Source: Verrucomicrobiota bacterium
GTDB lineage: Bacteria; Verrucomicrobiota; Verrucomicrobiia; Limisphaerales; JAEYXS01
Direction of reading: 5' to 3'
Length of the DNA: 64,000 nt
Assembly (NCBI GenBank): GCA_023431185.1
Contig: JAEYXS010000076.1
Span: forward strand, 1 to 64,000
Shown here: positions 25,246-40,200 of the stretch, in pieces
Layout: every line of letters begins with the position of its first letter
How positions within the stretch are numbered: the stretch's first letter is position 1
Notes under the pieces: model-generated
What the model was told of the DNA's origin: nothing
The model's input: only the letters and a program-made list of their open reading frames with translations
Databases searched by the model: none
Translations under genes and position numbers: made by a program

Positions 25246-28200
25246 CTAAGGCATGACGAAGATGCGGTAAAAGCGATTGATGACAATAGCCGGATCCGGA
25301 TAGGTCTTCGACGGTCCATGATCCAGCCAGTTGACGGCATTACCGGTCCCGATGATCGGTGCCAGCACCGTGATCCAGTTGATTCCGTCATCACTGTATT
25401 GCATGTAATAGATCCGGCCAAACAAAGTGGGCAGGGTCACCTGGTAACGATTGTTTTCCAGACGCTGGATCACCACCCCCACGGTCACCGGCGTCGAACC
25501 GGCCAGGCTCGGCTGGGCTTGCACACTCACCACGTCCACTTCAAACACAGGCGCTGTCGGCATCAAACTGACATTTGGCACCCGGTACTCGATCACTATC
25601 ACCGCGCTTTGCCCCGCGGCCAGCGTCTGGTTGAACATCAAGTAAGGCCGTCCATCCACCAATGTACCGGCTGGATATGCCAGTGCTACACCAACAGGCA
25701 GATTCCCGATCGCCACCCGCACCGCATCAATCGTTGAGTTCGACGTGTTAGTGATCTGCACCCGTTGCTCATACAGACCGGTTATCGGGTTCGGCGTGCT
25801 TCCCGAGTTAAGCACCGTCAATATTGTGAACTGCGGATAGCCCGGGATATTGCTCCCGTTGGCGGTGTCCAGATTCAGACTTCCTCCCGTCTTTACCGCT
25901 CCGGTAAGATTGGCTGCATCGGCCACCACCACCACGCTGCCATCCTCTTGCACTTGTCCGGCCGCCACTCCACCGACCGTGCCGACGATCACATTGGTCG
26001 CCTCCAGCACATTAATCCCGCCCGTGCCCGCCAGCAGCGCCAGTATCATCGTCTCAATGCCCACCACATTCACACCCGTAACCCCGATCGATATCCCGGC
26101 AGTCATCCGCAGGTTTCGCGCGTAAACATCCACCGCGGCATCATTGCTTCCGTCGGTGATGCTGCCGCCTGCGGCAGTCACGCTCACCTCGCCCCAGGTG
26201 ATCTGATTGGTCAAAGCATTCCCCCCACGGTCACCAACTGTCCGCGCATCCACCAAGGCCAAGGCCACATTCACAGCCGCATATATCCGGATGTTGGCAC
26301 CCGCTGTTTGCACCGTTCCCGCCAGCGTAACGCTGCCGCCTGCGGCGGCGATGTCCGCCGTGCCGCCTGTTACATTTAGCACCACCCCGACGGCCACTGT
26401 CACACTGCCGCTGGCCAGCAGGCTCAGGCTGCCGTCGGCGACCGTCACATTCGCATTGACGGTTACGTCACCGCCAACTGCGCTTAGGCGCATGTTACCC
26501 GTGCCGGTATTCCCCACGGCAGTCTGAACAGTCAGATTCCCGGCGAGCGTCCGGATCACGATTCCCGTGCTCGCACTGGCTCCCGAGAGACTTCCGGCAT
26601 CGCTGTTCAAGCTCAACAGACCTTCTATGCCCACTCGATTCACGGCCACCGCGTTTACGGTGTCCAAGATCAACCCGGTTGCCGCTACCACGTTCACACT
26701 GCCCCCGGCACTCACGGCCGCCGTCAGCGCATTAACCTCAATACCATCAGCTGTGGCCGGCACCAGTGTCCCAGCGCTGCCTGCGGCGCTCAACCGGACA
26801 TTTCGCCCGTGGATGTTCACCAAAGCATCCCCATCAGCATCCGTGATATCACCACCCGCGATCACACTTACATCACCCCAAGTGCTTTGCGCTCCGCCAC
26901 TGCGTGCATCTACCACCCCCAGACTGACCCCACCGGTCGCGGTCAGCCGCACATTGCCTCCGGTGGTCTGCAACTTGGCATTGCTGATGGACCCGCCTTG
27001 GGCAACGACTTCAATCGTCCCGCCCGCAACGCTTGCCAGAGCATTCAGTTGCACTCCGCTGCCTGCCAGCAGGCTAAGGCTGCCGTTGGCCAAGGTCACA
27101 GCGCTGTTCACAGTGATGCTGCCCGTGGCACTCAGCAACACTTGACCAGTGCCAGTCACGCCGCTGGCCATGTCAACCGTAAGATTGCCAGTATTGACCA
27201 GCACCATGCTTCCACCGGCCGTCAGACCGGCCAGCACCGTTTCAGCCACTCCCGTCACGCCACCATTGGCACCTACCGTATTCACGGTCACGGCCATGCT
27301 GGCCACCACCAGATCGCCCGTGTTCCCCAACCGCACCACTCCGCCCGCCTGCACCGCCACCACACCTGTGACCAGAACAAATTCGTCATTCAACGCCCCG
27401 ATGCTGCCGCCAGCCTGGAGCCGCACGGCTGCCGCCGTCACATTCGCCCCGGCATCAGTACCATCCGTTATGCTGCCCGCAACTGCCACCAAGCTCACAC
27501 TTCCCATCCCGGCCGAGATGGTGCTGACTGTCAACGCACCTTGCGCGCTGACCCGGACATCCCCGCCACCCGTCAGCAGGTTCGTCACCGTCGCACTGCC
27601 GGTGCCCGCGCTGACGCTCACCTCGCCACCGGTCGTCGCCAGCATCGTCCCCGCACTCATGGTCACATTGCTCCCGGCCGCCATCGTGAGATGACCGCTG
27701 CCCGAGAGGATATTTGCCTGCACCAGCACTGACCCCGAGGCGCTCAGATAAACCTTGCCGCTGCCGGCCGCGTTCACTCCGGCGCCAGCACCGGTCGAAC
27801 CTTCTGTGATCGTCAGATCTCCGGCCAGAGTCCGCAGCAACACACTGCCGTTGCCGGTCATGGTCCGCACGTCACTCTTCACCCCATCATCCGTCAAAGT
27901 GCCGAGTGTCCCGTTCGAGAGCACCTTTTGATAGGCCACCGTCACATCCCCCACTGTTACTGCATTGGCATCATTCACCACCACGCTGCCCGTGCCCGAT
28001 TCCGCTGCCAGCACGGCCGTTTCCACCACCAGCGCCTTGGTCACGGGTACATAGGCACCCGTATAGGTGATATCCCAAGTCAACCGCACACTCCGGTCCA
28101 CCAATACTTGCGGCGCCCGCAAGCTCACGATCAGCCCGCCCGTCTCGTATGCCACCCGGTAGAAACGCCGGCTGTCCGCCGGGGTTGGATCCACGTATGT

Positions 28201-31200
28201 CACACTCGTATCACCGGTGCTTACCGTCACCAAATCCGTCCATGTCACGAAGTCGGTAGTATACTGCAAACGATACGTTGGCTCACTGATCCCTCCGATG
28301 CTCCTTGCTGCCGAGAGGATGACGCCTTGCCCATACACCCGGACACTGGTTGAACCGGCATTGCCAGCATCGCTGATTCCGCCCGTGACTGCGGATACAT
28401 AAACCTTGCCCCAACCGCTTTGTGCCCCGCCAGTCCGGCTGTCCAACAATCCTATTATCGCATTATTGCCGGCAACGACGCGGATGTTCCCCCCACCGGT
28501 CACGACCGTCGCCCCATCGCCCATCATGAAATTGCCGCTGCCCGCCTCCATGTCCACCACCCCGCCATTCGTCACCACATCCGCCCCTGTCGCCATTGTC
28601 AATGCGTTGCCTGCCAACAACGTGATGTAACCTGAACCGGAGCGGATATCCGCATTGATGGTCAGACTGCCTCCCGTGCTTTGGAGCAGAATGTGATTGC
28701 TCCCCGTCACGCTTAAGCCGATTCCGTCGTTATCCGTCCCATCATTGACGGCAAGGTCGCCGCCAACCGTGATAAGCACACTCCCGTTGGCCACATCAAT
28801 GTCACTCAGGATGAGTGCATCCGTCTCCGTCACCACCAGGTTGCCCGCCGCCGTCAGGTGCGCCACCAGCGTCGCCACCGTTGTGTCCAAAGTCGCCGCC
28901 CCGCCGGCGTTCACGGTCAGCACATCACCCGTGATCTTGCCCGTCGCATCCGTGATCGTCGTGAACGCCGTCAGATTGATGTCACCCAACGCCCCCGCAT
29001 TGATGATCCCGGCCACGATCCCGCCCGCTGTCGTCGTGATCGTGATGTCATTCGTATCACTGTCCGTCAACGAAACCACATCCGTCGCCGTCACCTGACC
29101 GCCTGCTGTCACCGTGATTGATCCGTTCGCCGTGTCCACATCGCTCAACACAACCGCGTCGGTTTCATTGATGATCAAGGCACCGGCATCTGTGACATGC
29201 GCTATCAATGTTGCCACGGTGGTCTCGATGCTTGCCACTCCATCAGCCGCTACCAAGGTCAACTGGTTGGCCACCACATCCACATACGTGTCGCCTCCGT
29301 CGAAGATTGCTCCAGTAGTCGCCGTGATGGACACATTGCCACCGGTGTTAACTCCACCCAAAGTGACATCATCATCCGCTGTCAGCGTGATGTCTCCAGT
29401 TCCCGTGATGAACAAACTCGCATCTGCTTGAGTGATGCTTCCCGTTCCCGCCGTGACCACAATCAAGCCAGTTCCGCTAGTGCGAATGTCTGCGCCGGCG
29501 GTGAATGCCACATCCCCGCTCGCCAGCACGCTGATGCTCCCGCTCCCGCTCTTCACGTCCTCATCCGCCAAAATGCTCCCAGCCAGCGTCTGCAACAGCA
29601 CGTTGCCGCTGCCACCAGCGCTCACACTGGTGTTATCATCGCCCGCCGTCCCGTCATGCAGCACCAGGTTCCCACCCGCCACCACGATCACGATGCTGCC
29701 ACCCGCCGCACTCACCACGTCGCTCTGCGTGTCCGTCACCACCGGATGCACGCTCGTCCCGCCACCCACGCCCACCCGGTTCACACTCACCGCCACATCG
29801 TCCACCACCAACCCGCCCGTCTCCCGCAGGTAAATCCCGCCGCTGCTCAGCGTCCGGGCCGTCAGCACCGTCACCGTCACCTCGATCGCCTCGGTCCCGC
29901 TCCCCACACCGTCATCGCCCACCAGGCGCAACCCGTTGGCCACGATGTCCACCGCGCCCGCATTCCCGTCCCCATCTCGGTCCGTGATCACGCCCGTCGT
30001 CGCCGTCACGCCCACATCCCCGCCCGTGCTGATCAACCCGCCCAGCCACACGTCCACCACCGCCTCCACCCGGATGTCCCCGCTCACCGCCGTCACATTG
30101 CTCGTCACGCTCAATAACACGCTACCACCCGCCTGCACATCCACCGTCCCGGTGCCCGCCGTCTGCAGATCCGCTCCCGCCGTCAGCTCCACATCCCCGC
30201 TCGCCAAGACACTGATGCTCCCGCTCCCGCTCTTCACGTCCTCATCCGCCAATATGCTCCCAGCCAGCGTCTGCAACAGCACGTTGCCGCTGCCCCCGGC
30301 GCTCACGCTCACGTTGTCGTCATTGGCCGTCCCGTCATGCAGCACCAGGTTCCCCGCCGCCACCACGATCACGATGCTCCCGCCCGCCGCACTCACCACG
30401 TCGCTCTGCGTGTCCGCCACCACCGGATGCACGCTCGTCCCGCCACCCACGCCCACCCGGTTCACACTCACCGCCACATCGTCCACCACCAACCCGCCCG
30501 TCTCCCGCACATAAATCCCGCCGCTGCTCAGTGTCCGCGCCGTCAGCACCGCCACCGTCACCTCGATCGCCTCGGTCCCGCTCCCCACACCGTCATCACC
30601 CACCAAACGCAACCCGTTGGCCACGATGTCCACCACGCCCGCATTCCCGTCCGCGTCACGGTCCGTGATCACGCCCGTCACCGCCGTCACGCCCACATCC
30701 CCGCCCGTGCTGATCAACCCGCCCAACCACACATCCACCACCGCCTCCACCCGGATGTCCCCGCTCACCGCCGTCACATTGCTCGTCACGCTCAATAACA
30801 CACTCCCACCAGCCTGCACATCCACCGTCCCGGTGCCCGCCGTCTGCAGATCCGCCCCCGCCGTCAACTCCACATCCCCGCTCGCCAGCACGCTGATGCT
30901 CCCGCTCCCGCTCTTCACATCGGTATTGGCAGTTATCTTGGTGCTGGAACCATTGCTGATCAACGCGACCGAGCCCGAGCCATCCGCACTGACACCCACA
31001 CCCGCAGTGCCAGCCGTGCCGTCATTGATGATCAGATTGCCAGCAACGACGATCACAATCGAACCGTTGTTTGAAGTCGTGCTGACATCGCTCTGCAGAA
31101 TGTCTTCCAAGGAGCTGGGGCTGCCGCTGGACAGAATCCGGTTAACCGTCACACCCACATCACCGATAATCAGGTCGTTCAATTCATTGATGTGAACCCC

Positions 31201-34200
31201 GCCACCTTTTGCCTGGGCGCTCAAGGTCGCTACCTCTGTGTCCAAAGAATTGCCCGTGCCAGCACCATTACCTGCCAGTATACGCAACGCAGTGGCGATG
31301 ACATCGCGACGGGTATCGCCTGCGTCACTGATGAAGCCAGTGGTCGCGATCAGGCTCACGCTACCCGTGACCGCATCCAAGCCGCTCAATGCCACGTCCA
31401 CTTCCGCCTTGTAGCGGATGTTACCACCAGCCGTCACCGCCCGGGCACCATTGATCATCGTAATCGAGCCCTTGCCTGCTTCCACGTCGATCGTGCCCGT
31501 GCCACCCGTGCTCAAAGTCGCTGCCGCCGCCTGGGTCAAAGAACGATTGGCCACCACAGTGATGCTGCCGGTGACGGAGAATATACCCGTATTAAGGGTC
31601 ACATCCTTGTCATTCGTGCCAACAGCTTTGGCTTCCAACAGCACATTGCCGCTGCCATCCGCACGGATGCCCGCTGAGTCAGCCGGGGTGCTGCCGTCGT
31701 TCACGGTGATTTCACCATTCACCGTCTGCAGCACGACGTTACCATTTCCGCTCACCGTCACGAGATCACTCAACACAGTGGTAGATTGCCGCAAGCCGAT
31801 TGGCGTGGTGGCGTCCGTGTCCACCCGGTTCACTGTGATCACCGCCACGGTGTCCACCGTGATCGCATTATCCTCCTGCAGATAGATGCCACCGCTGCCG
31901 GCCCGGGCCGTCACAACGGCCACAGCGATGTCTAGCGCATTACCAGAAGCACCGATGCCTGTGAGTGCTTCGAGACGGACAGCACTTGCAGTGATTTCTT
32001 TGTCTTCGTCACCACCATCAATGATCGAACCGCCAGTGGCCTTCACTCCGACATTACCGCCTGTGGCATTCAAGCCGCCCAAAGTGACACTGGTCGCAGC
32101 CACATACAGGATATTGCCGCCGCCACTCTGGGTCAGTGCCCCATTTGACATGGTGATCACGCCATTGATCGCCAAGAAATCAATCGTGCCGCCAACCGTG
32201 CTGACATCACCCACAACGCTTTGATCGATGATCCGGTTGGCGAGGACAGAGATATCGCCTGTGCCCGTCTGGACACTGGCATTGATCAACACATCCTTGT
32301 CATTCGCGGCACTGGTCCGTGCTTCCAAACGGATATTACCATCTCCATCCGCCACCACGGACTGGTTCACCGTCAACGTGCCGTCCAGCGTGATCAACAC
32401 CACCGAACCGTTGCCGGACAAAGTCCGCACTTCCGTCAATGCGGCATCCGTCTGGTTCAGATTGATTGGCACCAAGCCTGTGGTATCCACCCGGCTGACT
32501 GTGATGGCACCGATGGCATCCACGATTAAGGTGTTATCCTCGGTGATGAATATGCCACCCGCACCAGCACGGGCAGCCAAAGTGCCGATGGTCAAATCCA
32601 AGTGCGTCGAACCACCGCCAATCGCATTACCAGCCACCAGACGAGCACGTCCGGCGATAATCTCCTTGTCCGTGTCACCACCATCCGTGATCGAGCCAGC
32701 ACTCGCCGTCACACTCACGTCACCGGTGGCGGCTTTCAAGCCACCGAGCACCACATTCACCGCCGCCAGATAACGCAGCGCCGCGCCTGTGGTCTGGGCG
32801 ATCGCGCCATCGGTCATCGTGATGGAACCGTTCTGGGCCTGCACATCGATGGTTCCAGCCGTGCTGATGTCACCTTTGGCAGCCTGGCTGATGCTGTTAT
32901 TGGCCAGCACTGTGATACGGCCACCCGTAGAGCGCACCACCGCATTCAAACTGATATCCTTGTCATTGCTGCCTGTGGTCTTCGATTCAAGGCGGACATT
33001 GCCGAAGCCGTGAGCGGTGACACCGAAGCCATCCAGCGAAACACCGTCATTGACCGTCAACGTTCCATCCAAAGCGATCAACACCACATGCCCATCACCC
33101 GCAGTAGTCACCACATCTTCCAGCACCGTTTCATTGATCGGCGTGGTCGTGGCATTCGTGTTCACACGGGTCACGCTCATCGCTTCGACCGTATCCACCG
33201 TCAAGGCAGTCTGATCGCTGACGAAGACGCCGCCACTGGTCGCCCGGGCAGCCAGAACCGCCACCAACGTATCCAGATGATTGCTTTCGGTGCCGATGCC
33301 GACACCTGCTGTGATCCGCAATTTATCCGCCTTAATATCCACCACGAAATCACCATTATCCGTCACGGAACCTGAAGTGGCGATGACACTGACAAATCCA
33401 CTCAAGGTCGCATCCAAGCCGGTCAAAGCCACATTCGTTGCCGCTTTATAGCGGATGCTACCACCGGCCGTCGTCGCCGATCCACTGTCGCTGCCATTGG
33501 CATTCACCGTGATAGAACCGTTGACCGCTTCCACGTCGATCGTGCCGGTTCCACCAGCGAAGAGATCGCCGGTCAAGGTCTGGGTGATGTTGCGATTTGC
33601 CACCGCACTCAAATTGCCAGACGCAGTCGTAACCGCCGCATTGATCGTCAGATCCTTGTCATTACTACCGGTGGTCTGGGCTGAGAGACGGACATTGCCA
33701 GCCGTATCCACCGCGACCGTTTGATTGATCGTCAGCAAGCCATTCAGCGTGACCAAGATCAGGTCACCCGTCCCAGTCACCCGCACACCAGAAACCGCCG
33801 CATCCGTTTGCTGGGCGATCCCCGTGGTCGTGCCGGCTGAATCCACACGGTTGACTGTGATGTCAGCCACCGTATCCACCGTCAGGGCGTTGTCATCCGC
33901 CACGAAGAAACCGCTCCCCACAACATTGCCAACCACCCGACCCGCCAGCAAAGTCACATCGACATCCAAGTGGTTGGTCGCAGCACCTACCGCAGTGGCA
34001 GCGGACATCATCAGGCGGGCAGCGCGCACATCCTTGTCCGTGTCACCATTGTCCGTGATGGCACCCGTGGTCGCCGTGATACTAACGTAAGCGGTCGTGG
34101 CATTCAAACCGCCCACTGCCACACTGCCGGAAGCTTTGTAGCGGATGTTGCCCGCAGCCGTCTGGGTCAGCGCCCCGTTGGCCATCGTGATGCTGCCACC

Positions 34201-37200
34201 CATCGCCTCTACATCTACGGTAGCTGCGCCGGTCGTGATATCACCAGCAGCCGTCTGCGAGATTCCCGCGAACGAGAGTACGCTGATGCTGCCTGACGTG
34301 CTGGAAACAACCGCATTCAAGGTCAGGTCGCCACCCGTTCCCAAAGTGCTCAACAAGATGTTGCCGGTGCCGAACGCCGTGACCACTTGGTTGACCGTCA
34401 AAGTGCCTGCAGAAGTGCTGATCGCGATACTGCCATTCGCTACAATGGTCGTTGCACCACTCAAGGCAGCCGAATCCTGCTCCGTGAGCGTGCCACCTGT
34501 GGTTTGCACACGGTTCGCTGCGACCTGACTGACAGAATCCACCGCCATCGCGATAGCATTCGTCACATAAACACCATTGGAAGAAGCCCGAGCAGCCAGC
34601 TCATTGACGGAAGTCTCCAAGTGATTGGTATTGCTACCCACGCTGACCAAAGCAACGAACCGGACCTCATCGCCCGTCACTTCGATGGCCGTATTCCCGT
34701 TGTCACTGATGCTGCCCGTGGTCGCCACCACACTGATGTCACCCGTGGCTGCATTCAGCCCGCCCAAGAGCACATTGATGGAAGCCTTATAGCGGATATT
34801 ACCACCACCCGTCGTGGCCAAGGCGCTATCCGTTCCACTGTCGCTCATTGTGATGGTGCCATTCTGCGCTTCCACATCGATAGTGCCAGTGCCACCTGTC
34901 AGGAGATCACCGACCGGATCCTGGATGACATGGCGATTGGCCAGAACTGTGATGCTGCCCGTGGCCGAGGAGACACCCGCAGAAACTTGCACATCCTTGT
35001 CATTCGCTCCCGTAGTGCGCGCTTGCAACAGGATGTTACCAGTGCCAGCAGCCGAGACGATCTGGTTCAAAGTCAGTTTGCCATTCAATGTGAAGACCAC
35101 GATGTGTCCACCGGAGAGATTCGTCAACAAGCCGGAAAGGTTCGTATCAGGTGCCGTCGGATATGGGTCCACATCTCCATCAACACCCACGCGTTGGACC
35201 TGCAAGCTGGTCACCGAGCCGACCACCAAGTCCGTGTCTTCAGTCACTAAGATGCCACCAGCACCCGCCTGCGCGGCGAGCGTTGTCACCGTGATGTCCA
35301 GCAAGCCGGTATTGCTGCCGATGCCATTACCCGCCAGCATCCAGAGTTCGCTGGCGACCACATCTTTGTCTGAATCACCGTTGTCAACGATGTCGCGATC
35401 CGCTTTGATCGCCACCTTGCCCGCAGCTGCATCCAACCCACCTACCGCTACATCCAGCTTGGCCTGATAACGAATGCCGCCACCGGTCGTGGTCGCCTTG
35501 GCTCCATCAGCCATCGTGACCGAGCCGTTGAACGCCTCGACATCGATCGTGCCGCTGCTGGTGGAGATGTCACCAGTGCTTCCTTGCGTGATGTCGCGGG
35601 TAGCCGTGATGGTGATATTGCCCGAGGTGCTGACCACCGGGTTATTGATCACCGCATCCGCATTCGTGCCACCTGCAGCCAGCAAGATGTTACCGCTGCC
35701 ATGTGCAACGACCGACTGGCTGACCGTCAAAGTCCCGCTCAGCGTCGTCTGGACAATATTGCCGTTGCCCGAAAGGGTCGTCTCACCACTCAACGCCGAA
35801 TCCTGCTGATTCAAGGTAGAGCCTGTGGTCTGGACTCGGCCCACGGCGATGATGCTGACCAAACCAACCGTAACGGCATCGTCATCCGTCAGATAAATAC
35901 CACCACCACCCGCTTGTGCAGCTACGACAGTTACCGCCGTATCCAAGTGATTACCGGTCGCACCGATTCCGTTTCCGGCCTGCAATCTTAGGCTGGCTCC
36001 CGACACATCCTTATGCGCATCACCCGCATCCGTGATGCTGCCTGCCGTGGCTACAATGCTGACATTACCGGCACCTGCGCTCATCCCACCGGCACTGACA
36101 CTGCTTGCCGCCTTGTAACGGATATTGCCCCCTGTGGTGCTGGACAACGCTCCATCCGCCATGGTCACAGAACCCGTCGTCGCTTCTACATCGATCGTGC
36201 CATTGGCCGTGGTCGTCGTGATATCACCAGAGGCGTTCTGGATCACATGGCGGTTCGCCAGCACAGAGATGCGTCCCGTGCCGGAAGTCACTGCGGCATC
36301 CAGTGTGATATCCTTGTCATTGACCACCACCGGTATCTGAGAGGTGTTGGCCTGCAACAGAATATTACCGCTGCCGTGAGCCGTTACTGCTTGGGAAACA
36401 AGCAGCGAACCATTCAAAGTGACCAATACCACCCGCCCATTACCCGCTGTGGTAGTCAAGCCGCCGAGAGATGAATCTGTCTGCTGAGAAGCTCCTGGTG
36501 TGGTCCCGTCCAAATCCACGCGGTTGACCGTGATGGCGGCAACCGTTCCGACGGTCACCGCATCATCATCGGCAACGAAAATGCCGCCGCCTGCTGCTGT
36601 CGCTGCGATCGTCGTCACAGCCACATCCAGCAGATTCGCACCATTGCCCGCACCACTACCCGCACTCAGACGCAAGCTGGTCGCGATGACATCCTTATCC
36701 GCATCACCGTTATCCAAGATACTGCCCGTCGTGGTCAGAATGCTGACCGAACCACCGACCGCACTCAAACCACCAACCAATACATCCACTGCCGCCCGAT
36801 AACGGAGACTGCCCCCGCCGGTGACAGCCGTCGCCCCATCAGTCATCGTGATGGAACCATTCTGCGCCTGGACATCTATCGTGGCCGTGCTGCCTGTCTG
36901 CACATCACCGGCCGCCGCTTGCGTGACGCTGTTGTTGGCAATCAGGCTGATGTTGCCGCTGGTGGATGTCACCGCCGCATTCAAGATCAAGTCATCATCA
37001 TTGCCAGTGAATGGCAGGGTTTGCAGGAGGATATTGCCGCTGGCCGTGCTTACCCCCACACCACCCGCTGGAGCAGTGCCTTCATTGATGGTGATGGAAC
37101 CATTGGTGGTGCGCAGCACGATGTTACCAACTCCCGTGGCGGCAAGATCACTCAAGGCCGCATCCGTTTGCTGGGTCGGAACGGAAACGGTCCCGTCCGT

Positions 37201-40200
37201 AGCCACGCGATTGACGCTAATCGGCCCCACGGTGTCCACCGTCACACTATCCTCTTCCAAGAGATAGATGCCGCCAGCACCTGCAGAAGCTGTCAGCGTT
37301 CCGGTGGTGATCTCCAAGGCATTTGCACCCGTGGCAACACCTGTCCCGGCAACCAGGCGCAAGGCAGTGCCCACCGCTTCACGATGTGTATCACCCGCAT
37401 CCGTGATGGAACCACTGGTGGCAGTGATGCTGATCGAGCCGCTACCGGCATTCAATCCACCGACCGCGACATTGGTTGCCGCCTTGTAACGGATATTACC
37501 ACCACCCGACTGGCTCAGGGCACCATCTACCATGCCGATGCTGCCGGTTGAAGCTTCCGCATCAATGGTTCCTCCCGTAGTCGTCACATCACCCGCAGCC
37601 GATTGCGTGATACTCTGACCTGCCAGCAAAGTGATATGGCCGCTGCCACTGGTCACGGCCGCGTTAAGTGTCAAATCCCGTCCAGCACCCAGTGCCGTCA
37701 ACCGGATGTTACCGGTCCCGTTCGCATCCACCACCTGACTAACGGTCACTCCACCATCGACCGCGTCCAACACGATGGCGCCATTGGCCGTGGTCTTCAG
37801 TCCGTTCAACGCGACGTCGGTGACGTCAGTTTGGGAAAGGTTGCTGTTCCAATAGTGAGAGGTCACGGACACAGAGCCTACCGTGATCCCTGTCGCCTCG
37901 GTCAGGAAGAAGCTGCCCCCCGCCTGTCCAGCCACTGTAGTCACGGTGATTTCCAAGGCATCCGTCGTTGAACCGACATTGCCTGAAGTCTCGATCCGCA
38001 AAGCACTCGCCGTGATATTGTTCGTGGTGCCGTTCTGATCTGAGATGGAACCACCCGAGGCGATCAGGCTGACATCACCAGAACCGGCGTCGATGACGGA
38101 CAAGGTCAAACCGGTCACCGCTACATACCGGATGGCTCCCTCATCATTCGTCGAACTGGCCGCCGCAGCCATCGTCACCGAACCCGTCACCGCCTGCAGA
38201 GTGATGTCACCACCATCCGCGATCACCACATCGTCCTGCTGGATGGAGTCAGCCGCCCGCAGGATGACATTACCACCCGAGGTCACCACACCCGTACCAG
38301 CACTGGCGATCGTGATGCTGCCCGTCGTTGTGAAGAGCGAGGCATGACCGTTTATGGTATCCAACTGATTGACTGTGATGGCGCTGGCTTCGGTGATGAC
38401 AATGGAGCCATCAGCCGCGTTGCTGGCCGACAAGGTGCTTACGTTCGTGTTCAGCCGGACCTCACCCGTGGCCGTCACCACCAAGTCGGTCGTATTCACC
38501 TGCGCGATACCCGGGGCATCAATCCCGCCATAGAGCGCCTTGAAGGTCACCTTGTCAGTCACCGTCAGGTCACCCAGATGCGTCATGCTGCGGGCGTAGA
38601 ACAGCGAAGGATTGCTGATGGTCGATTGACCAATCTCGATATCTCCACTGGTCTGACTCTCCGCTCCGACCACTGAGGCCGTCAGCGGGAAAGTCACCAC
38701 TGCATTGATAGCCGTGGCGATCTCCAAACTGGTATGCGCCACCTCACCAAAGACCGGAGACAACCGGGCGGTGACCGTCAAAACCTTGGTGCCCGCATTA
38801 TATTGGGCGTCCACATTATTAACGTTACCATGCAGGAGGGCGATGGTGATTCCATTGCCCGCCGCTCCCGTGGAGTCAGCCAAGAAACTCAGGTCATTCA
38901 CCGCACTGCCGGAGATGGGCAAGATGGTCGTAGCCGCTGCGGCATCCGTCCCACCGGCAAGCTTGGCCGAGATCACCGTGGCAAAGGTGCCCGCTCCACC
39001 TGTGTAATCCGTCCCCGCGCTGGCGATGACCGGATTCAATCCGGCCCCATAAGCCAGACTGGTGGTATTGTTGATCGTGTTATTATTGACCTCCGTCAGG
39101 ACGGTCAGGGCGGTGGTCGCCCCCAAGTCCACCTTGATCAGCAGTATCTTGGTCCCTTCAAAATACCGGGCAGTCGCCGCATTACCGGTCACCGAGCCGT
39201 CATCCTCGATCCGGACCAGGATACCATTGCCAATCGCGCCACTTGTCCGGGCGGTGAAGATCAGGTCATTAGCGGAACCTGGGGAAACGACCTGGGCCAA
39301 GGCCGCCGCCAAGTCAGCTCCGCCGGAAGTGAAAGCCGTCAGTGCCGCCGCTTGCAAAGCTACCGGGGTGGTGGCCGCCCCATCCCAACCGATCCGGACT
39401 TCCTTGAACCGGCTGTTCAAAGCCGCCAGATCATCATTACTCAGATCCAAGACTCCGGGGTTGCTGCCCGCCGAGATGCCCAGCTTGATCGGGACCACCG
39501 AGGTTGTCGGCCGCAGGTAGATGGTGCTGGTGTCGATACCCGCACTCGTCACCGATCCGGCCCCACCCGTAAAAGTGATCTCGTCCGCCGTCAGGATGAT
39601 GTCACTGCCGTTGGCCACCGAGACACTGGCGTTGAAGAAGACGTTGACCGTCGAGAGGTTGATGCTGTTGGCCGTCACCGCCGCCTGATAGGTCGTCGTG
39701 CCGGTGCCCAAGACCTGGCTGATGCTTCCGGTCACGGTCGCCACTCCGGTATGCAACACCGTATGAGCAGCCGAAACTGTCAGGTTGCCTGCAGCATTTA
39801 CTGCCCCCTTGAAGGTCACCGTTCCGTCCGTGGTATTGGTAGAAACCTTCAAGGATGGCCCCGCCGTGGTCGTCGTCACGCTCCCCTCGAAAATGATGTT
39901 CGCGGCGCTGGTGATATCAATGGCCCCGGCAGTCAGGTTGCCACTCGAGGAATTCAGATGCACCAGCCCGGTCGCTTTGATGATACGCAGGGTGCCGGTG
40001 ATGTTGATCGAACCGGCGATGGTCACCGAACCGGCCGAGACGATGGTCAGGTTATTCAGCGGCACATCACTGCCGACCGCTCCTTGGATGACCACGTTAC
40101 CTTCACCGGCATCAATCGTCAGGTTCTCCGTCAAGGCATCCGCCAGCGTGGCGCCATCCAGATTACCCGGGACGAAGATGTCATTGATGATGCCACCTTG

